Shown here: piece by piece, positions 51,658 to 61,770 of the stretch
Layout: each line of letters begins with the position of its first letter
How positions within the stretch are numbered: position 1 is the stretch's first letter
From: Lysinibacillus sphaericus
Lineage (GTDB): Bacteria > Bacillota > Bacilli > Bacillales_A > Planococcaceae
Length of the DNA stretch: 64,000 nucleotides
Direction of reading: 5' to 3'
Assembly (NCBI RefSeq): GCF_006864135.1
Contig: NZ_SADV01000008.1
Coordinates: forward strand, 1 to 64,000
The notes under the pieces: model-generated
The model's database searches: none
What the model saw: the letters and a program-made list of their open reading frames with translations, nothing else
What the model was told of the DNA's origin: nothing
Made by a program: the position numbers and the translations under genes

Positions 51658-54078
51658 TCACTTATCTAAATAATCATACGGCGAGACACCCTCCATTCCA
51701 ATCAATGGATGGATATATGGTTCTGTTTCTACCGTTAGTTTGAAATCAATGGATTGTTTTTCTTGTTGTAAATCTTCGTTTAATGGAATCGTTTCTACCT
51801 CTACAATTTCCATTGGATTGAGTCTTGCACGGAGAGACGTAAAGCGCTGTAAATCATCAGTACGCTGTAAGCCATCTGCTAGCACATCCGGCTCGCCACA
51901 TAAAATTAAGAAATTTTTAGCACGCGTAATACCTGTATATAACAAATTACGACGCAGCATTTTAGAATAACCTCGTACAACCGGCATAATAACTGTTTGG
52001 AACTCAGAGCCTTGCGATTTATGAATAGAACAACAGTAGGCAAGTGTCAATTGATTGAGATCACTTCGTTGATAAGTTACTTCAATACCGTCGAATGACA
52101 CAACAAGCAAATCTTGTTTCTCAATTGTTTCCTTTGCCTTAATAATACTAATTACCTCACCCATATCACCATTAAAAACATTGCTTTCTGGTTGATTGAC
52201 AAGCTGTAAAACTTTGTCCTTTATGCGATATGTGACATCACCAAAAACGAGCTCTTTTCTAGTACCAGTATCGTTTGGATTAATAAGTTCTTGAATCATT
52301 TTATTTAAATTGTCTATTCCTGCTGGACCTTTGTACATAGGTGCTAACACTTGGATATTACGGATTTCTTGACCTTTCACAACCGCACTTTTCACAACCT
52401 GAGTGACAACGCTTGCTACTTGATCTGGGGAGGCTTTAATAAATGAACGGTCAGACGTTTTTAATGTTAGGTCATTTGTGATATTACCACGTTTAATTTG
52501 ATGAGCAAGCTCAATAATCGTTGAGCCCTCTGCTTGTCGATAAACATCTGTCAATTCCACAGTAGGTATTTGCCCGGATGCCAACAAATCCTTTAACACT
52601 TGTCCTGGTCCTACTGGTGGAAGCTGATCTTGATCTCCTACAAAAACGACTTGTACATCCTCATGCAAGGATTTTAATAGTTGATGCGCGAGCCAAGTAT
52701 CGACCATCGACATTTCGTCTACAATAATGAGTTTTCCTGTTACCTCACGCTCAGTTTCTTCCTCTTTTTCCTGACCTGTAAAGCCTAGCAACCGATGAAT
52801 TGTCATTGCTGGAAGTTCTGTCGATTCCGATAGACGCTTGGCTGCACGTCCTGTTGGAGCACATAAAATAATCGGAAAAGGTTCTTCTTTTTGTGCATAT
52901 TCCTTCGGGTTCAATGATAATCCATGTAGCTTTGCATACACTTCTACCACACCCCGAACAACAGTTGTTTTACCTGTTCCAGGTCCACCAGTTAAAATCA
53001 TAACGGCGGAATTTAGTGCTTGTTCAATCGCGTTCGCTTGCGTTTCAGCATATGTGACATTAAGAAATTCTTCTGTTTCACCAATCGCTTTACGTATTTC
53101 GTCCTTACTAAAATGTTCAGCCTTATTGTTACGTTCGATTAAAGCTAATATTTTTGATGCAATTCCTACTTCTGAGAAATATAGAGATGGTAAATATAGT
53201 CTTGTTTCTTCCCCACAAATTTTACTTTCCTCGCGCAATTCGATGCAAGCTTTAGAAATGATCTCAAAGGGAATTTCCTCTCGCTGGCTTTGCTCAAGCA
53301 TATCTTTTACTAGTGGTAAAACATTTTCTGCATCTAAATACACATGCCCATCCGATAAAGCTGCTGTATTTAGAGTATGTAAAATCGCCGCCTTAATACG
53401 GTCTGGATGATTGCCAGTAATTCCTAATTTTGCACCTAGCTCGTCGGCACGAAAGAAACCAACACCTTCTACATCTTCAATCAGGCGATATGGATTTTCA
53501 GTTAATAATTCAACGGCCTCTGTTCGATATGTTTGGTAAATTTTCATGCCGAGCTGTGGTCCGAAACCCCATTCATTAAGTTGGATCATCACTCGTTCTA
53601 AGCCTAGATTTTGTTCAATGGTACGATAGATAACCTCTTTTTTTTCAGCAGATAAACGAGGCACAGCATCAAGAGCATTTGGGTCCTCTAAAATAAGACG
53701 TAACGCATTTGCTCCTAATTTCTCTACGATTGTTTCAGCAGTTTTTTTTCCGATTCCAACAAACAAATCACTCGATAAGTAATGAATAATGCCCTGCTCT
53801 GTTGCTGGCACTTCCTTTGTAAATGTCTCAATTTGGAATTGCACACCATATTTTGGATGTTGTTTCAATAAACCAGTAAAACGATATTGTTCATCCATCT
53901 GTAACGGCGGAAAATATCCAACAACTATTATTTCCTTATCTTCATACTGTAAGTTGGTCTCTTGAATTTTCACACGAACTATCGAATACATATTTTGTGC
54001 ATTATGGAATATAGAGACGATTGGGCGTCCGAGTATAAAAAATTTATTTAGTTCAAATAAATCCAGGTTTTCTGCCAT
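51658..54078 (-). CDS. recD2: ATP-dependent RecD-like DNA helicase (RecD2)
   Basis: 806 residues. An N-terminal OB-like and helix-hairpin-helix region (VGIGKKTAETIVEKLG, IEDVEGVGFFRADELGAKLG) precedes the superfamily 1B helicase core: Walker A ILTGGPGTGKTT, motif II IVDEMSMVDTW, motif III FVGDQDQLPPVGPG, motif V/VI TLAYCCSIHKSQGSEF and LLYTGITRAK. It acts in replication-fork restart and mismatch-linked repair in Firmicutes without RecBCD. No RecB/C genes nearby. Confidence 0.97.
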   Translation of the reverse strand: MAENLDLFELNKFFILGRPIVSIFHNAQNMYSIVRVKIQETNLQYEDKEIIVVGYFPPLQMDEQYRFTGLLKQHPKYGVQFQIETFTKEVPATEQGIIHYLSSDLFVGIGKKTAETIVEKLGANALRLILEDPNALDAVPRLSAEKKEVIYRTIEQNLGLERVMIQLNEWGFGPQLGMKIYQTYRTEAVELLTENPYRLIEDVEGVGFFRADELGAKLGITGNHPDRIKAAILHTLNTAALSDGHVYLDAENVLPLVKDMLEQSQREEIPFEIISKACIELREESKICGEETRLYLPSLYFSEVGIASKILALIERNNKAEHFSKDEIRKAIGETEEFLNVTYAETQANAIEQALNSAVMILTGGPGTGKTTVVRGVVEVYAKLHGLSLNPKEYAQKEEPFPIILCAPTGRAAKRLSESTELPAMTIHRLLGFTGQEKEEETEREVTGKLIIVDEMSMVDTWLAHQLLKSLHEDVQVVFVGDQDQLPPVGPGQVLKDLLASGQIPTVELTDVYRQAEGSTIIELAHQIKRGNITNDLTLKTSDRSFIKASPDQVASVVTQVVKSAVVKGQEIRNIQVLAPMYKGPAGIDNLNKMIQELINPNDTGTRKELVFGDVTYRIKDKVLQLVNQPESNVFNGDMGEVISIIKAKETIEKQDLLVVSFDGIEVTYQRSDLNQLTLAYCCSIHKSQGSEFQTVIMPVVRGYSKMLRRNLLYTGITRAKNFLILCGEPDVLADGLQRTDDLQRFTSLRARLNPMEIVEVETIPLNEDLQQEKQSIDFKLTVETEPYIHPLIGMEGVSPYDYLDK

Positions 54079-54193
54079 TCTCGGTTCGTCCTTTCGTGTT
54101 CATTTCAACCATATTATTTTACCACACCATAACGTGAAAAATCGTTTAAAAAGAGAATTCAATAAATTTCAATCAATATTAATCAATTTTAAT

Positions 54194-54384
54194 CAATTAT
54201 GCCTAGGTATAATTACGTGACATCCGCTTCGCTTTAGGCCTACAAACAACAAATGTTTATTGCGCGAAAACGAAGCGGCAGCGGCAAGATGTTGGTCACT
54301 CAGGCGTTTTCACAGGATGTGAAGCTCTAAGCCTGCGTTCCTCTATTTCAGCGATGTTTCAATACCCGCTGTAAAAGAGATTAA
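54194..54384. repeat. Intergenic repeat family A, copy 5
   Basis: CAATTATGCCTAGGTATAATT, ACGTGACATCCGCTTCGC, CACAGGATGTGAAGCTCT and CCTCTATTTCAGCGATGT, ending ACCCGCTGTAAAAGAGATTA. Here the end is not next to a gene stop. Confidence 0.75.
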
Positions 54385-54426
54385 AGCCTTTGTTTCACCG
54401 CTTATAGAGATGGGAGACTTCTCTTA

Positions 54427-54570
54427 GCTGACATTTTGCTTTCGCTACATAAAACATTTGTAGCTGTCGCTTTCCTTTCGCTACATAAAACATTTGTAGC
54501 TGTCGCTTTGCTTTCGCTACATAAAACATTTGTAGCTGTCGCTTTCCTTTCGCTACATAAAACATTTGCT
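54427..54570. repeat. Four tandem 36-bp repeats
   Basis: Units of the form GCTGTCGCTTTCCTTTCGCT + ACATAAAACATTTGTA start at 54427, 54463, 54499 and 54535, differing by a few bases, with no spacers. Confidence 0.85.
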
Positions 54571-54674
54571 GAAAGAAATTAAAATTGTATTGATAAAAAA
54601 CATTTCACGGTTTTCATCATCCTTTCCATGCTATGATATAGGTGAATTTGTCGCACGGAAGGATTGTGAAACTA

Positions 54675-55442
54675 TTGGAATTTAGACCTTGCATTGATTT
54701 ACACGATGGCAAAGTAAAACAAATTGTTGGCAGCACACTAGGTCGTAAAGATCAAGAAGTTATCGAGAACTTTATTTCAAATCATGACTCTAGTTATTAT
54801 GCAAAAATGTTTGCTAAGGATCAATTAACAGGTGGTCACATCATTATGCTAGGTGATGGAAACGAAGAAGCTGCATTAGCAGCATTAGCAGCATATCCTC
54901 AGGGGTTGCAGGTTGGTGGCGGCATCACCATGGAAAATGCAAATAAGTATATTGATGCGGGAGCTACCCATGTTATTGTCACATCATTTATTTTCTATGA
55001 TGGTAAGCTTCATTTAGATCGACTAAAGCAATTAGTACAGATTGTTGGTAAACAACATCTTGTCATCGATTTAAGCTGCCGTCTGCACGATGGAAAATGG
55101 TTTGTTGTTACTGATAAATGGACAAAGTTTAGTGACTTTGAAGTAAATGCTGAGTCTATTGCATTTATCGAAAATTTCTGTGATGAACTACTTATTCACG
55201 CTGTTGATGTGGAAGGGAAAAAAGGCGGTATGCAAGAAAGCTTAGTGCATGATTTAGCCACTTGGACAACAATTCCAACAACATATGCTGGTGGGGTTCG
55301 TTCTTTGGACGACTTAAAGAAATTTGAAAATATCGCAAATGGTAGACTTCATGTGACAATCGGTAGCGCTCTTTCAATTTTTGGTGGAGATTTACCTTAT
55401 TCAGATGTGGTGAATTATTGCAAAAAAGGCGAGTTATTGTGA
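54675..55442 (+). CDS. Eukaryotic-type HisA (5'-ProFAR isomerase)
   Basis: 255 residues from a TTG at 54675 (GGAAGG eleven bases upstream; GTG at 54666 is the alternative). The beta/alpha-barrel isomerase reads FRPCIDLHDGKVKQIVG (first catalytic Asp), SSYYAKMF, LQVGGGITMENA, LVIDLSCRLHDGKWFV, LLIHAVDVEGKKGG (second catalytic Asp) and YAGGVRSLDDL ... GSALSIFGG. SSYYAK, DLSCR and HAVDVEG are features of the plant/fungal HIS6 branch, not of usual bacterial HisA. It would catalyse the fourth step of histidine synthesis, but no other his genes are in the window. Confidence 0.88.
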   Translation: MEFRPCIDLHDGKVKQIVGSTLGRKDQEVIENFISNHDSSYYAKMFAKDQLTGGHIIMLGDGNEEAALAALAAYPQGLQVGGGITMENANKYIDAGATHVIVTSFIFYDGKLHLDRLKQLVQIVGKQHLVIDLSCRLHDGKWFVVTDKWTKFSDFEVNAESIAFIENFCDELLIHAVDVEGKKGGMQESLVHDLATWTTIPTTYAGGVRSLDDLKKFENIANGRLHVTIGSALSIFGGDLPYSDVVNYCKKGELL

Positions 55443-55633
55443 AATTAATATATAAGGATTATGTTTTTCCTTTTCAAGAAACAAATTCAGAACGCATTAT
55501 AGAGGGTAAAAATTTCAAGGTAACTACGGATAATTCTCTTTCGTTGCATAGACAACTAGATGATGAACAAATGCTACTTGCGTTTTCAAAATCTATAAAA
55601 ACAACAAGCGGAGAAACATCGTTTAATTACTAA
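55439..55633 (+). CDS. Small hypothetical protein coupled to hisA (64 aa)
   Basis: Starts at a GTG (55439) overlapping the hisA stop as GTGA. Reads MKLIYKDYVFPFQETNSERI, then IEGKNFKVTTDNSLSL and ends TTSGETSFNY. No family recognised; the tight overlap argues that it is translated with hisA. A weak terminator-like GGGGACTAGACACCCC-TTTTTT hairpin follows at about 55634-55658. Confidence 0.6.
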   Translation: MKLIYKDYVFPFQETNSERIIEGKNFKVTTDNSLSLHRQLDDEQMLLAFSKSIKTTSGETSFNY

Positions 55634-55660
55634 GGGGACTAGACACCCCTTTTTTGTTTT
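55634..55660 (+). terminator. hisA-operon terminator
   Basis: AGGGGACTAGACACCCCTTTTTTG: short GGGG-xxx-CCCC stem followed by six T's, directly after the 64-codon ORF. Confidence 0.7.
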
Positions 55661-55796
55661 TACAAAGTAAATTTATGAATCAAGAATATTATACATAGAT
55701 TCGGAGCCCTTATTTCTATTTAGTTGCTATTTTTGTTAAGCTAATATTGAATATTAAATAATTTAGTTACTACTAAAAGAAAGGATTTTATGAAGT

Positions 55797-56540
55797 ATGA
55801 AAAATGAACTTGAAGCAACCACTTTACAAACTTTACAAACAGAATTAACACGCTTCTTTTTAGTCTATAAATTTGCCTTGCAAGAAATTGAGACGAAAAT
55901 AACTATTTTACAAGAAGAGTTTAAGCTAATTCATGAATATAACCCGATAGAGCATTTATCAACTCGCGTAAAATCACCGAAAAGCATATTATTGAAGGTC
56001 AAGAAAAAGAACCTTGAGCCATCTCTTGAAGCGATTCGAGAAGATATTCGTGATATTGCAGGTGTTCGAATCACTTGCTCCTTTGTAGAAGACATATATA
56101 AAGTGAGTGCAATGCTACAGGCACAAAATGATATTGAAGTTGTGGATGTAAAGGATTATATTGCCTACCCAAAGGGAAATGGCTATCAAAGCTTGCATCT
56201 TATTATAAAAATCCCTATTTTTATGTCCGATCGTATGGAAAAGGTATATGTCGAAATTCAAATTCGTACAATTGCAATGGACTTTTGGGCCAGCCTTGAA
56301 CATAAAATCTATTACAAATATAACAAGGAAGTACCTGAACATATCCGTTTTGAATTGAAGGAGGCTGCTATTCAAGTAGCTGAGTTGGATCGAAAAATGG
56401 AGCGACTTAATAAAGAAATCAATATTCTAAAAGCGAACGACACAGAATCATCAATTTTAGAAACTACCCCAATTGCACATTTAGCACAATATATATATCA
56501 ACTACCATTTGATGAGTTTTCAGAAGATGACGAAGACTAA
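55797..56540 (+). CDS. Small alarmone synthetase, (p)ppGpp synthetase-domain protein
   Basis: 247 residues with only the RelA/SpoT synthetase domain: SPKSILLKVKKKN, EDIRDIAGVRITCSFVEDIY, YIAYPKGNGYQSLHLIIKIP and EIQIRTIAMDFWASLEHKIYYKYN, which hold the GTP-loop and catalytic Asp/Glu. No HD hydrolase, TGS or ACT domain is present. A helical C-terminal tail (about residues 185-247) is acidic at the end. It resembles RelQ/YjbM more than RelP. It would make (p)ppGpp under wall or starvation stress. Confidence 0.93.
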   Translation: MKNELEATTLQTLQTELTRFFLVYKFALQEIETKITILQEEFKLIHEYNPIEHLSTRVKSPKSILLKVKKKNLEPSLEAIREDIRDIAGVRITCSFVEDIYKVSAMLQAQNDIEVVDVKDYIAYPKGNGYQSLHLIIKIPIFMSDRMEKVYVEIQIRTIAMDFWASLEHKIYYKYNKEVPEHIRFELKEAAIQVAELDRKMERLNKEINILKANDTESSILETTPIAHLAQYIYQLPFDEFSEDDED

Positions 56541-56547
56541 AATAAAT

Positions 56548-56576
56548 AAGGATGCTGAACTAGTTTCGGCATCCTT
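56548..56576. terminator. Shared terminator of the alarmone synthetase and TPR genes
   Basis: AAGGATGC / GCATCCTT stem between two convergent genes, with short T/A tails on both sides. Confidence 0.65.
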
Positions 56577-56586
56577 TCAAATTATT

Positions 56587-57246
56587 TTAGTTAAATCGCT
56601 GAGCAATCATATCATAAATATAACGTGCTTGGTCGTATTCTGGCTGTAATGTAAAGGCTTGTTTTAGGTGGTACATAGCATCTTCTGTTTGCTCAGTAGA
56701 TACCGCATATAGTACACCTAAATTATAATGTGCATCTGCGTTATTCCAATCCTGTTCGATCAAATAGTCTAATTCCTTTTTACCTTCTTCGAACATTTCT
56801 AGCGCACATAGCACGATGGCATATGCTAGACGAATTTGTGTGTCTTCTGGTGCAAGCTCTGAAGCTCGTTGTAAATATGGTAGTGCAAGCTTCGGACTTT
56901 CCATTCGCTCAAAACATTTGCCCATCATATAATACACATCTGCGCCTTCAATTTTATGTTTTAGTGCTTGCTCATAAAGCTTTGCTGCTTCCGCATATCG
57001 TTCCGCATTATAATATAAATTTGCTAAACCATAATAAGCAGTTGCTGCCGTTTCATCAACTGTAATTGCTTTTTGAAAAAAACGTTCTGCACGTTCAGTA
57101 TCCTCTAAGACCGCTAAAAGATTTCCGAAGTTCACATAACCAATTGGGTTTTCAGGCTCTGCTTCAATTGCTTGTGTAAAAAGTTGTGCAGCATCCTCGT
57201 AGCGCTTTTCTTGAAACGCTTGAATGCCCTGCTCGTTAAAATCCAT
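56587..57246 (-). CDS. yrrB: TPR-repeat protein (YrrB)
   Basis: 219 residues with about six TPR units, for example GIQAFQEKRYEDAAQLFTQAI, AYYGLANLYYNAERYAEAAKLY, YYMMGKCFERMESPKLALPY and DAHYNLGVLYAVSTEQTEDA. A protein-interaction scaffold. It lies downstream of mnmA, exactly the yrvO-mnmA-yrrB order of Bacillus; partner unknown. Confidence 0.94.
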   Translation of the reverse strand: MDFNEQGIQAFQEKRYEDAAQLFTQAIEAEPENPIGYVNFGNLLAVLEDTERAERFFQKAITVDETAATAYYGLANLYYNAERYAEAAKLYEQALKHKIEGADVYYMMGKCFERMESPKLALPYLQRASELAPEDTQIRLAYAIVLCALEMFEEGKKELDYLIEQDWNNADAHYNLGVLYAVSTEQTEDAMYHLKQAFTLQPEYDQARYIYDMIAQRFN

Positions 57247-57327
57247 TGTTATTCCTCATCTCTATGTAGCGAAAGAGGCCTAAACTCTATACGCTTTAGG
57301 AAAGAGTATAAGCAATCTTTTCGCAAA

Positions 57328-58458
<1,131 letters not shown>

Positions 58459-58506
58459 TCACCTTTTCTTTTATTCAAATTCCATTAAATGTATAATTTT
58501 AATAAA

Positions 58507-59655
58507 TTATTTTTTGGCTAATCTTTTTACAATCGCTGCTGTTTTTTCTGCGGCATGTTGTACATCATCTTCTGTTAAACCTTGACCAAAGCTAAAGCGG
58601 ATTGAGTTACGTAATTCCTCTGCCCCTTGTCCAAACATCGCAACTAAAACGTGTGATGGATCAATGGAACCAGCAGTACACGCAGAACCACTCGATACGC
58701 AAATACCCGCCATATCAAGATTTACTAAGAATGACTCTACTTCCATACCAGAAAAACTTACATTTAAAACGTGTGGGAGCGTATTGCCTAAATCTCCATT
58801 CATATGAAATGCTAGATTTTCTTTCGTGAAAACATCCAGCAAAATTTGCTTAAAGCGATTGTATAGTGCGCGCTTTTCTTCTCGCAACTCATTTGCAATT
58901 TGCACTGCAGTCGCAAAACCAAGCACTGCAGGCACATTTTCAGTACCTGCACGACGTTTTTTCTCGTGTGCTCCCCCAAATGCATAACTAGTGTATGGTG
59001 TCCCAGCTTTTTGGTATAGGAAACCAATACCTTTAGGACCATTAATCTTATGAGCTGAAACACTTAGTAAATCAACATGGAGATCAGCAACATTAATTGA
59101 CTCTAAACCATATGCCTGAACGGCATCTGTATGAAAAATAGCCTTATGTTCGCGTAACAAGTCACCAATTTCAGCAATCGGTTGAATCGTACCAACTTCA
59201 TTATTGCCGTACATAATCGTTACTAAAATTGTATCCTCTCGCAATGCATTTCGCACATCTTCTACAGAAACACGGCCATTCCCATCAACCGGCAAATATG
59301 TCACATCAAAGCCATCTCGCTCAAGCTTTTCACAAGTATGTAACACCGCGTGATGTTCAATTTGTGTGGTAATGATATGCTTCCCTTCAGCAGCCCGTGC
59401 ATAAACAGTACCAAAAATAGCCGTATTATCCGCCTCTGTTCCGCCACTTGTTATAATAATTTCTCCAGGCTGAGCACCAATTGATTGGGCAAGTATTTCA
59501 CGTGCATTATCTAAATATTTACGTGCCTCTCGACCTATCCCATGAATACTTGATGCATTCCCATAAACCTGTTGCATTGCTGTAGTCATAGCGTCTATTA
59601 CTTTGTCATTCATTGGTGATGACGCTGCATGATCAAGATAAATATATGAATTCAT
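58507..59655 (-). CDS. yrvO: Cysteine desulfurase (YrvO type)
   Basis: 382 residues. PLP-dependent: YLDHAASSP at the start, ITSGGTEADNTAI, QIEHHAVLHTCE, FHTDAVQAYGLE, SVSAHKINGPKGIGFLY with the PLP Lys, and the persulfide-carrying Cys in SSGSACTAGS. In Bacillus YrvO feeds MnmA. It is preceded by cymR and followed by mnmA. Confidence 0.95.
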   Translation of the reverse strand: MNSYIYLDHAASSPMNDKVIDAMTTAMQQVYGNASSIHGIGREARKYLDNAREILAQSIGAQPGEIIITSGGTEADNTAIFGTVYARAAEGKHIITTQIEHHAVLHTCEKLERDGFDVTYLPVDGNGRVSVEDVRNALREDTILVTIMYGNNEVGTIQPIAEIGDLLREHKAIFHTDAVQAYGLESINVADLHVDLLSVSAHKINGPKGIGFLYQKAGTPYTSYAFGGAHEKKRRAGTENVPAVLGFATAVQIANELREEKRALYNRFKQILLDVFTKENLAFHMNGDLGNTLPHVLNVSFSGMEVESFLVNLDMAGICVSSGSACTAGSIDPSHVLVAMFGQGAEELRNSIRFSFGQGLTEDDVQHAAEKTAAIVKRLAKK

Positions 59656-59681
59656 GTTGAAAACTCCTTTGTACGAAAAGC

Positions 59682-59727
59682 GCTAAAGACTCATCTCTCT
59701 ACCTCTGGGTAGAGAGATGTGCTTTAG
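59682..59727. promoter_or_regulatory. Long hairpin between cymR and the cysteine desulfurase gene
   Basis: GCTAAAG-x-CTCATCTCTCTACC / GGTAGAGAGATG-x-GCTTTAGC folds into a stem of about 20 bp with a TCTG loop. No T tract follows on the minus strand (CGCTTTTCG), so an attenuator, processing site or weak terminator is more likely than a full terminator. Confidence 0.6.
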
Positions 59728-59734
59728 CCTAATT

Positions 59735-60154
59735 TTAAATATAGAACATATAGCCTTCCGCTACATTTTCCTCAGTATATTGAGCTAAATCCTCAATTGT
59801 CGTTGTATCTAATACATTTTTCACAGCATCACGAATGCGGAGCCATAACTCTCGCTGAGGTGCTTCTTCATTTTCAATACCTTCTACTGGTTGAATTGGA
59901 CCCTCTAACACGCTAATAACATTAGCCGCTGAAATTTCACTTGGTGGATTTGCTAGCATATACCCACCATATGCACCGCGTACACTTTTCACTAAGCCTG
60001 AATTACGTAATGGTGAAACTAACTGCTCTAAGTATGCCTCAGAAAGATCCTTTTCAGCAGCAATTTTGCGTAGTGGGATAGGCCCTTCACCATAATGCTT
60101 TGCTAATTCAATCATAATCGTTAGACCATAACGGCCCTTTGTAGAAATTTTCAT
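59735..60154 (-). CDS. cymR: CymR, Rrf2-family repressor of cysteine metabolism
   Basis: 139 residues. A winged helix starting MKISTKGRYGLTIMIELAKH, with KDLSEAYLEQLVSPLRNSGLVKSVRGAYGGYMLA, as in CymR. It lacks the three-Cys cluster of Fe-S Rrf2 proteins, as CymR does. With CysK it represses cystine and sulfur genes, relevant to the sulfur island in this window. The start is the ATG at 60154; the frame to 60265 crosses the promoter region. Confidence 0.95.
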   Translation of the reverse strand: MKISTKGRYGLTIMIELAKHYGEGPIPLRKIAAEKDLSEAYLEQLVSPLRNSGLVKSVRGAYGGYMLANPPSEISAANVISVLEGPIQPVEGIENEEAPQRELWLRIRDAVKNVLDTTTIEDLAQYTEENVAEGYMFYI

Positions 60155-60194
60155 TTTATCACCCTCAAATAGTCTAGTCAAAAATACTACCAAC

Positions 60195-60254
60195 AGTATA
60201 TCATAATCTCCTCTCGAAGAACTCGGAAATACACTCGGAAGGTTATGATATACT
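60195..60254. promoter_or_regulatory. Inverted repeat in the cymR-rarA divergent promoter region
   Basis: Perfect 12-bp arms AGTATATCATAA (60195-60206) and TTATGATATACT (60243-60254). Each arm contains a TATGAT/TATACT-like -10 element directed at its own gene, so they may be divergent promoters or binding sites. Confidence 0.45.
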
Positions 60255-60354
60255 ATTAATTGCACCTTAAAATAATTAGGTAAAATACTATATAACGCTT
60301 CATTCTAAGCACAAAAACAAAAATCATTGAAAACAGTTGAAAGGGGGAATTTTA

Positions 60355-61644
60355 ATGCATAATGAACCACTCGCTTATCGCATGCGTCCTTTAACCCTCG
60401 ATGAAATTGTAGGACAGCAGGATTTTATCGGTCCTAACACCGCTCTTTATAAAATGATTCAAAATGAACATGTTCCATCCATGCTGCTATATGGTGAGCC
60501 AGGTATCGGCAAAACGTCAATAGCGAATGCCATAGCAGGAAGCTCGAGGCTCCCCTTTTTCGCGCTTAATGCTACTCGTGCTGGTAAAAAAGACGTCGAG
60601 GATATTGTACAAGAAGCTAGAATCACAGGAAAAGTCCTTCTTTTTTTGGATGAGATTCATCGTTTTAATAAATTACAACAGGATGCTTTGTTGCCACATG
60701 TTGAAAACGGCTCGATCGTGTTAATTGGCGCGACAACGGAAAATCCGTACCATGATGTCAATCCCGCTATCCGCTCACGTTGTGGAGAAATATATCAACT
60801 AAAACGGTTAACGAACGAAAATATAATCGAGCTTATAAAAAAAGCACTTTCTGATGAAAGACGCGGGCTAGGTAAATATCACTTTATATTAACAGATCAT
60901 CAAATTTATCAAATTGCTGAAGCAGCTAATGGTGACGCACGGAAGGCATTAACTTTGCTTGAATCAATTTATTATGCAAGTGATGAAGTAGACGGTCAAA
61001 CAATCGCTGTTGATCATATCATTGAGCATCTTGTAGGCAGAATTGGCGTTTATGGTGATAAAAAAGGATCCCATTTTTATAATTTGCTATCTGCGTTACA
61101 AAAATCAGTTCGTGGAAGTGATACGAATGCAGCAATGTATTATTTAGCTCATTTATTGGAAACTGGTGATTTAGTAGCTGTTAGTCGACGCTTACTAGTT
61201 ATGGCTTATGAAGATATAGGCCTTGCCAATCCTGAAGTAGGACCGCATATGCTTGCGGCTGTACAAGCGGCAGAGCGTCTAGGACTACCAGAGGCGCGTA
61301 TTCCGCTTGCAAGTGCTATTATTGAAATGTGCCTTGCTTCTAAATCCAATTCTGCAATTGTTGCGATTGATGCCGCCATTGCCAGCATTCATGCAGGAAA
61401 AACAGGCGATATTCCACATCATCTACGCGATGCTCACTATGAAGGGGCAAAAGATTTAGGTCATGTAGGCTATCAATATCCCCACAACAGCCCCATCGGA
61501 ACATTTGGTGGATGGGTAGACCAGCAATATTTACCGGATGAGCTTGTAGGCACAGAATTTTATAAACCTGTTATTGCGGGTGAAGAAAAACGAATGGCAG
61601 GAATCTACGAAAAGCTTAAATCTTTTCATAAGGATAAAAAGTAA
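60355..61644 (+). CDS. rarA: Replication-associated recombination protein A (RarA/MgsA)
   Basis: 429 residues. An AAA+ ATPase that acts at stalled forks: [19 protein letters not shown], Walker [11 protein letters not shown], Walker [19 protein letters not shown], sensor 1 LIGATTENP, and the C-terminal tetramerisation domain ([30 protein letters not shown]). The start is the ATG at 60355 with AAAGGGGG. Divergent from cymR, as in Bacillus. Confidence 0.97.
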   Translation: MHNEPLAYRMRPLTLDEIVGQQDFIGPNTALYKMIQNEHVPSMLLYGEPGIGKTSIANAIAGSSRLPFFALNATRAGKKDVEDIVQEARITGKVLLFLDEIHRFNKLQQDALLPHVENGSIVLIGATTENPYHDVNPAIRSRCGEIYQLKRLTNENIIELIKKALSDERRGLGKYHFILTDHQIYQIAEAANGDARKALTLLESIYYASDEVDGQTIAVDHIIEHLVGRIGVYGDKKGSHFYNLLSALQKSVRGSDTNAAMYYLAHLLETGDLVAVSRRLLVMAYEDIGLANPEVGPHMLAAVQAAERLGLPEARIPLASAIIEMCLASKSNSAIVAIDAAIASIHAGKTGDIPHHLRDAHYEGAKDLGHVGYQYPHNSPIGTFGGWVDQQYLPDELVGTEFYKPVIAGEEKRMAGIYEKLKSFHKDKK

Positions 61645-61685
61645 TAAGAGTACTGAAAAACATATAAGTTAGTTTTTTCATGAAA

Positions 61686-61722
61686 ATAGGGCACTTCAAT
61701 TTTAACAAGAAGCGCCTTATTT
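61686..61722 (+). terminator. rarA terminator
   Basis: AGGGCACTTC / GAAGCGCCTT imperfect stem followed by ATTTTTTTATC on the plus strand. Confidence 0.75.
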
Positions 61723-61770
61723 TTTTATCTTATTACTTTCTCTAAAAAAACAGGACAGACTACTAAACAA

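Larger units (their letters stand above)
54079..54641. other. Repeat-filled intergenic region upstream of hisA
   Basis: No gene is seen. It holds a short family B fragment (54124-54140), a family A copy (54194-54384) and four tandem 36-bp units (54427-54570). Confidence 0.7.

Noticed and set aside
52838..53410. Long plus-strand ORF antisense to recD2
   Set aside because: Exactly mirrors a strongly coding minus-strand gene, has no ribosome binding site and Ser/Cys-rich shadow composition.
54427..54570. CRISPR-like 36-bp periodic repeats
   Set aside because: Same reason: head-to-tail tandem units with no spacers.
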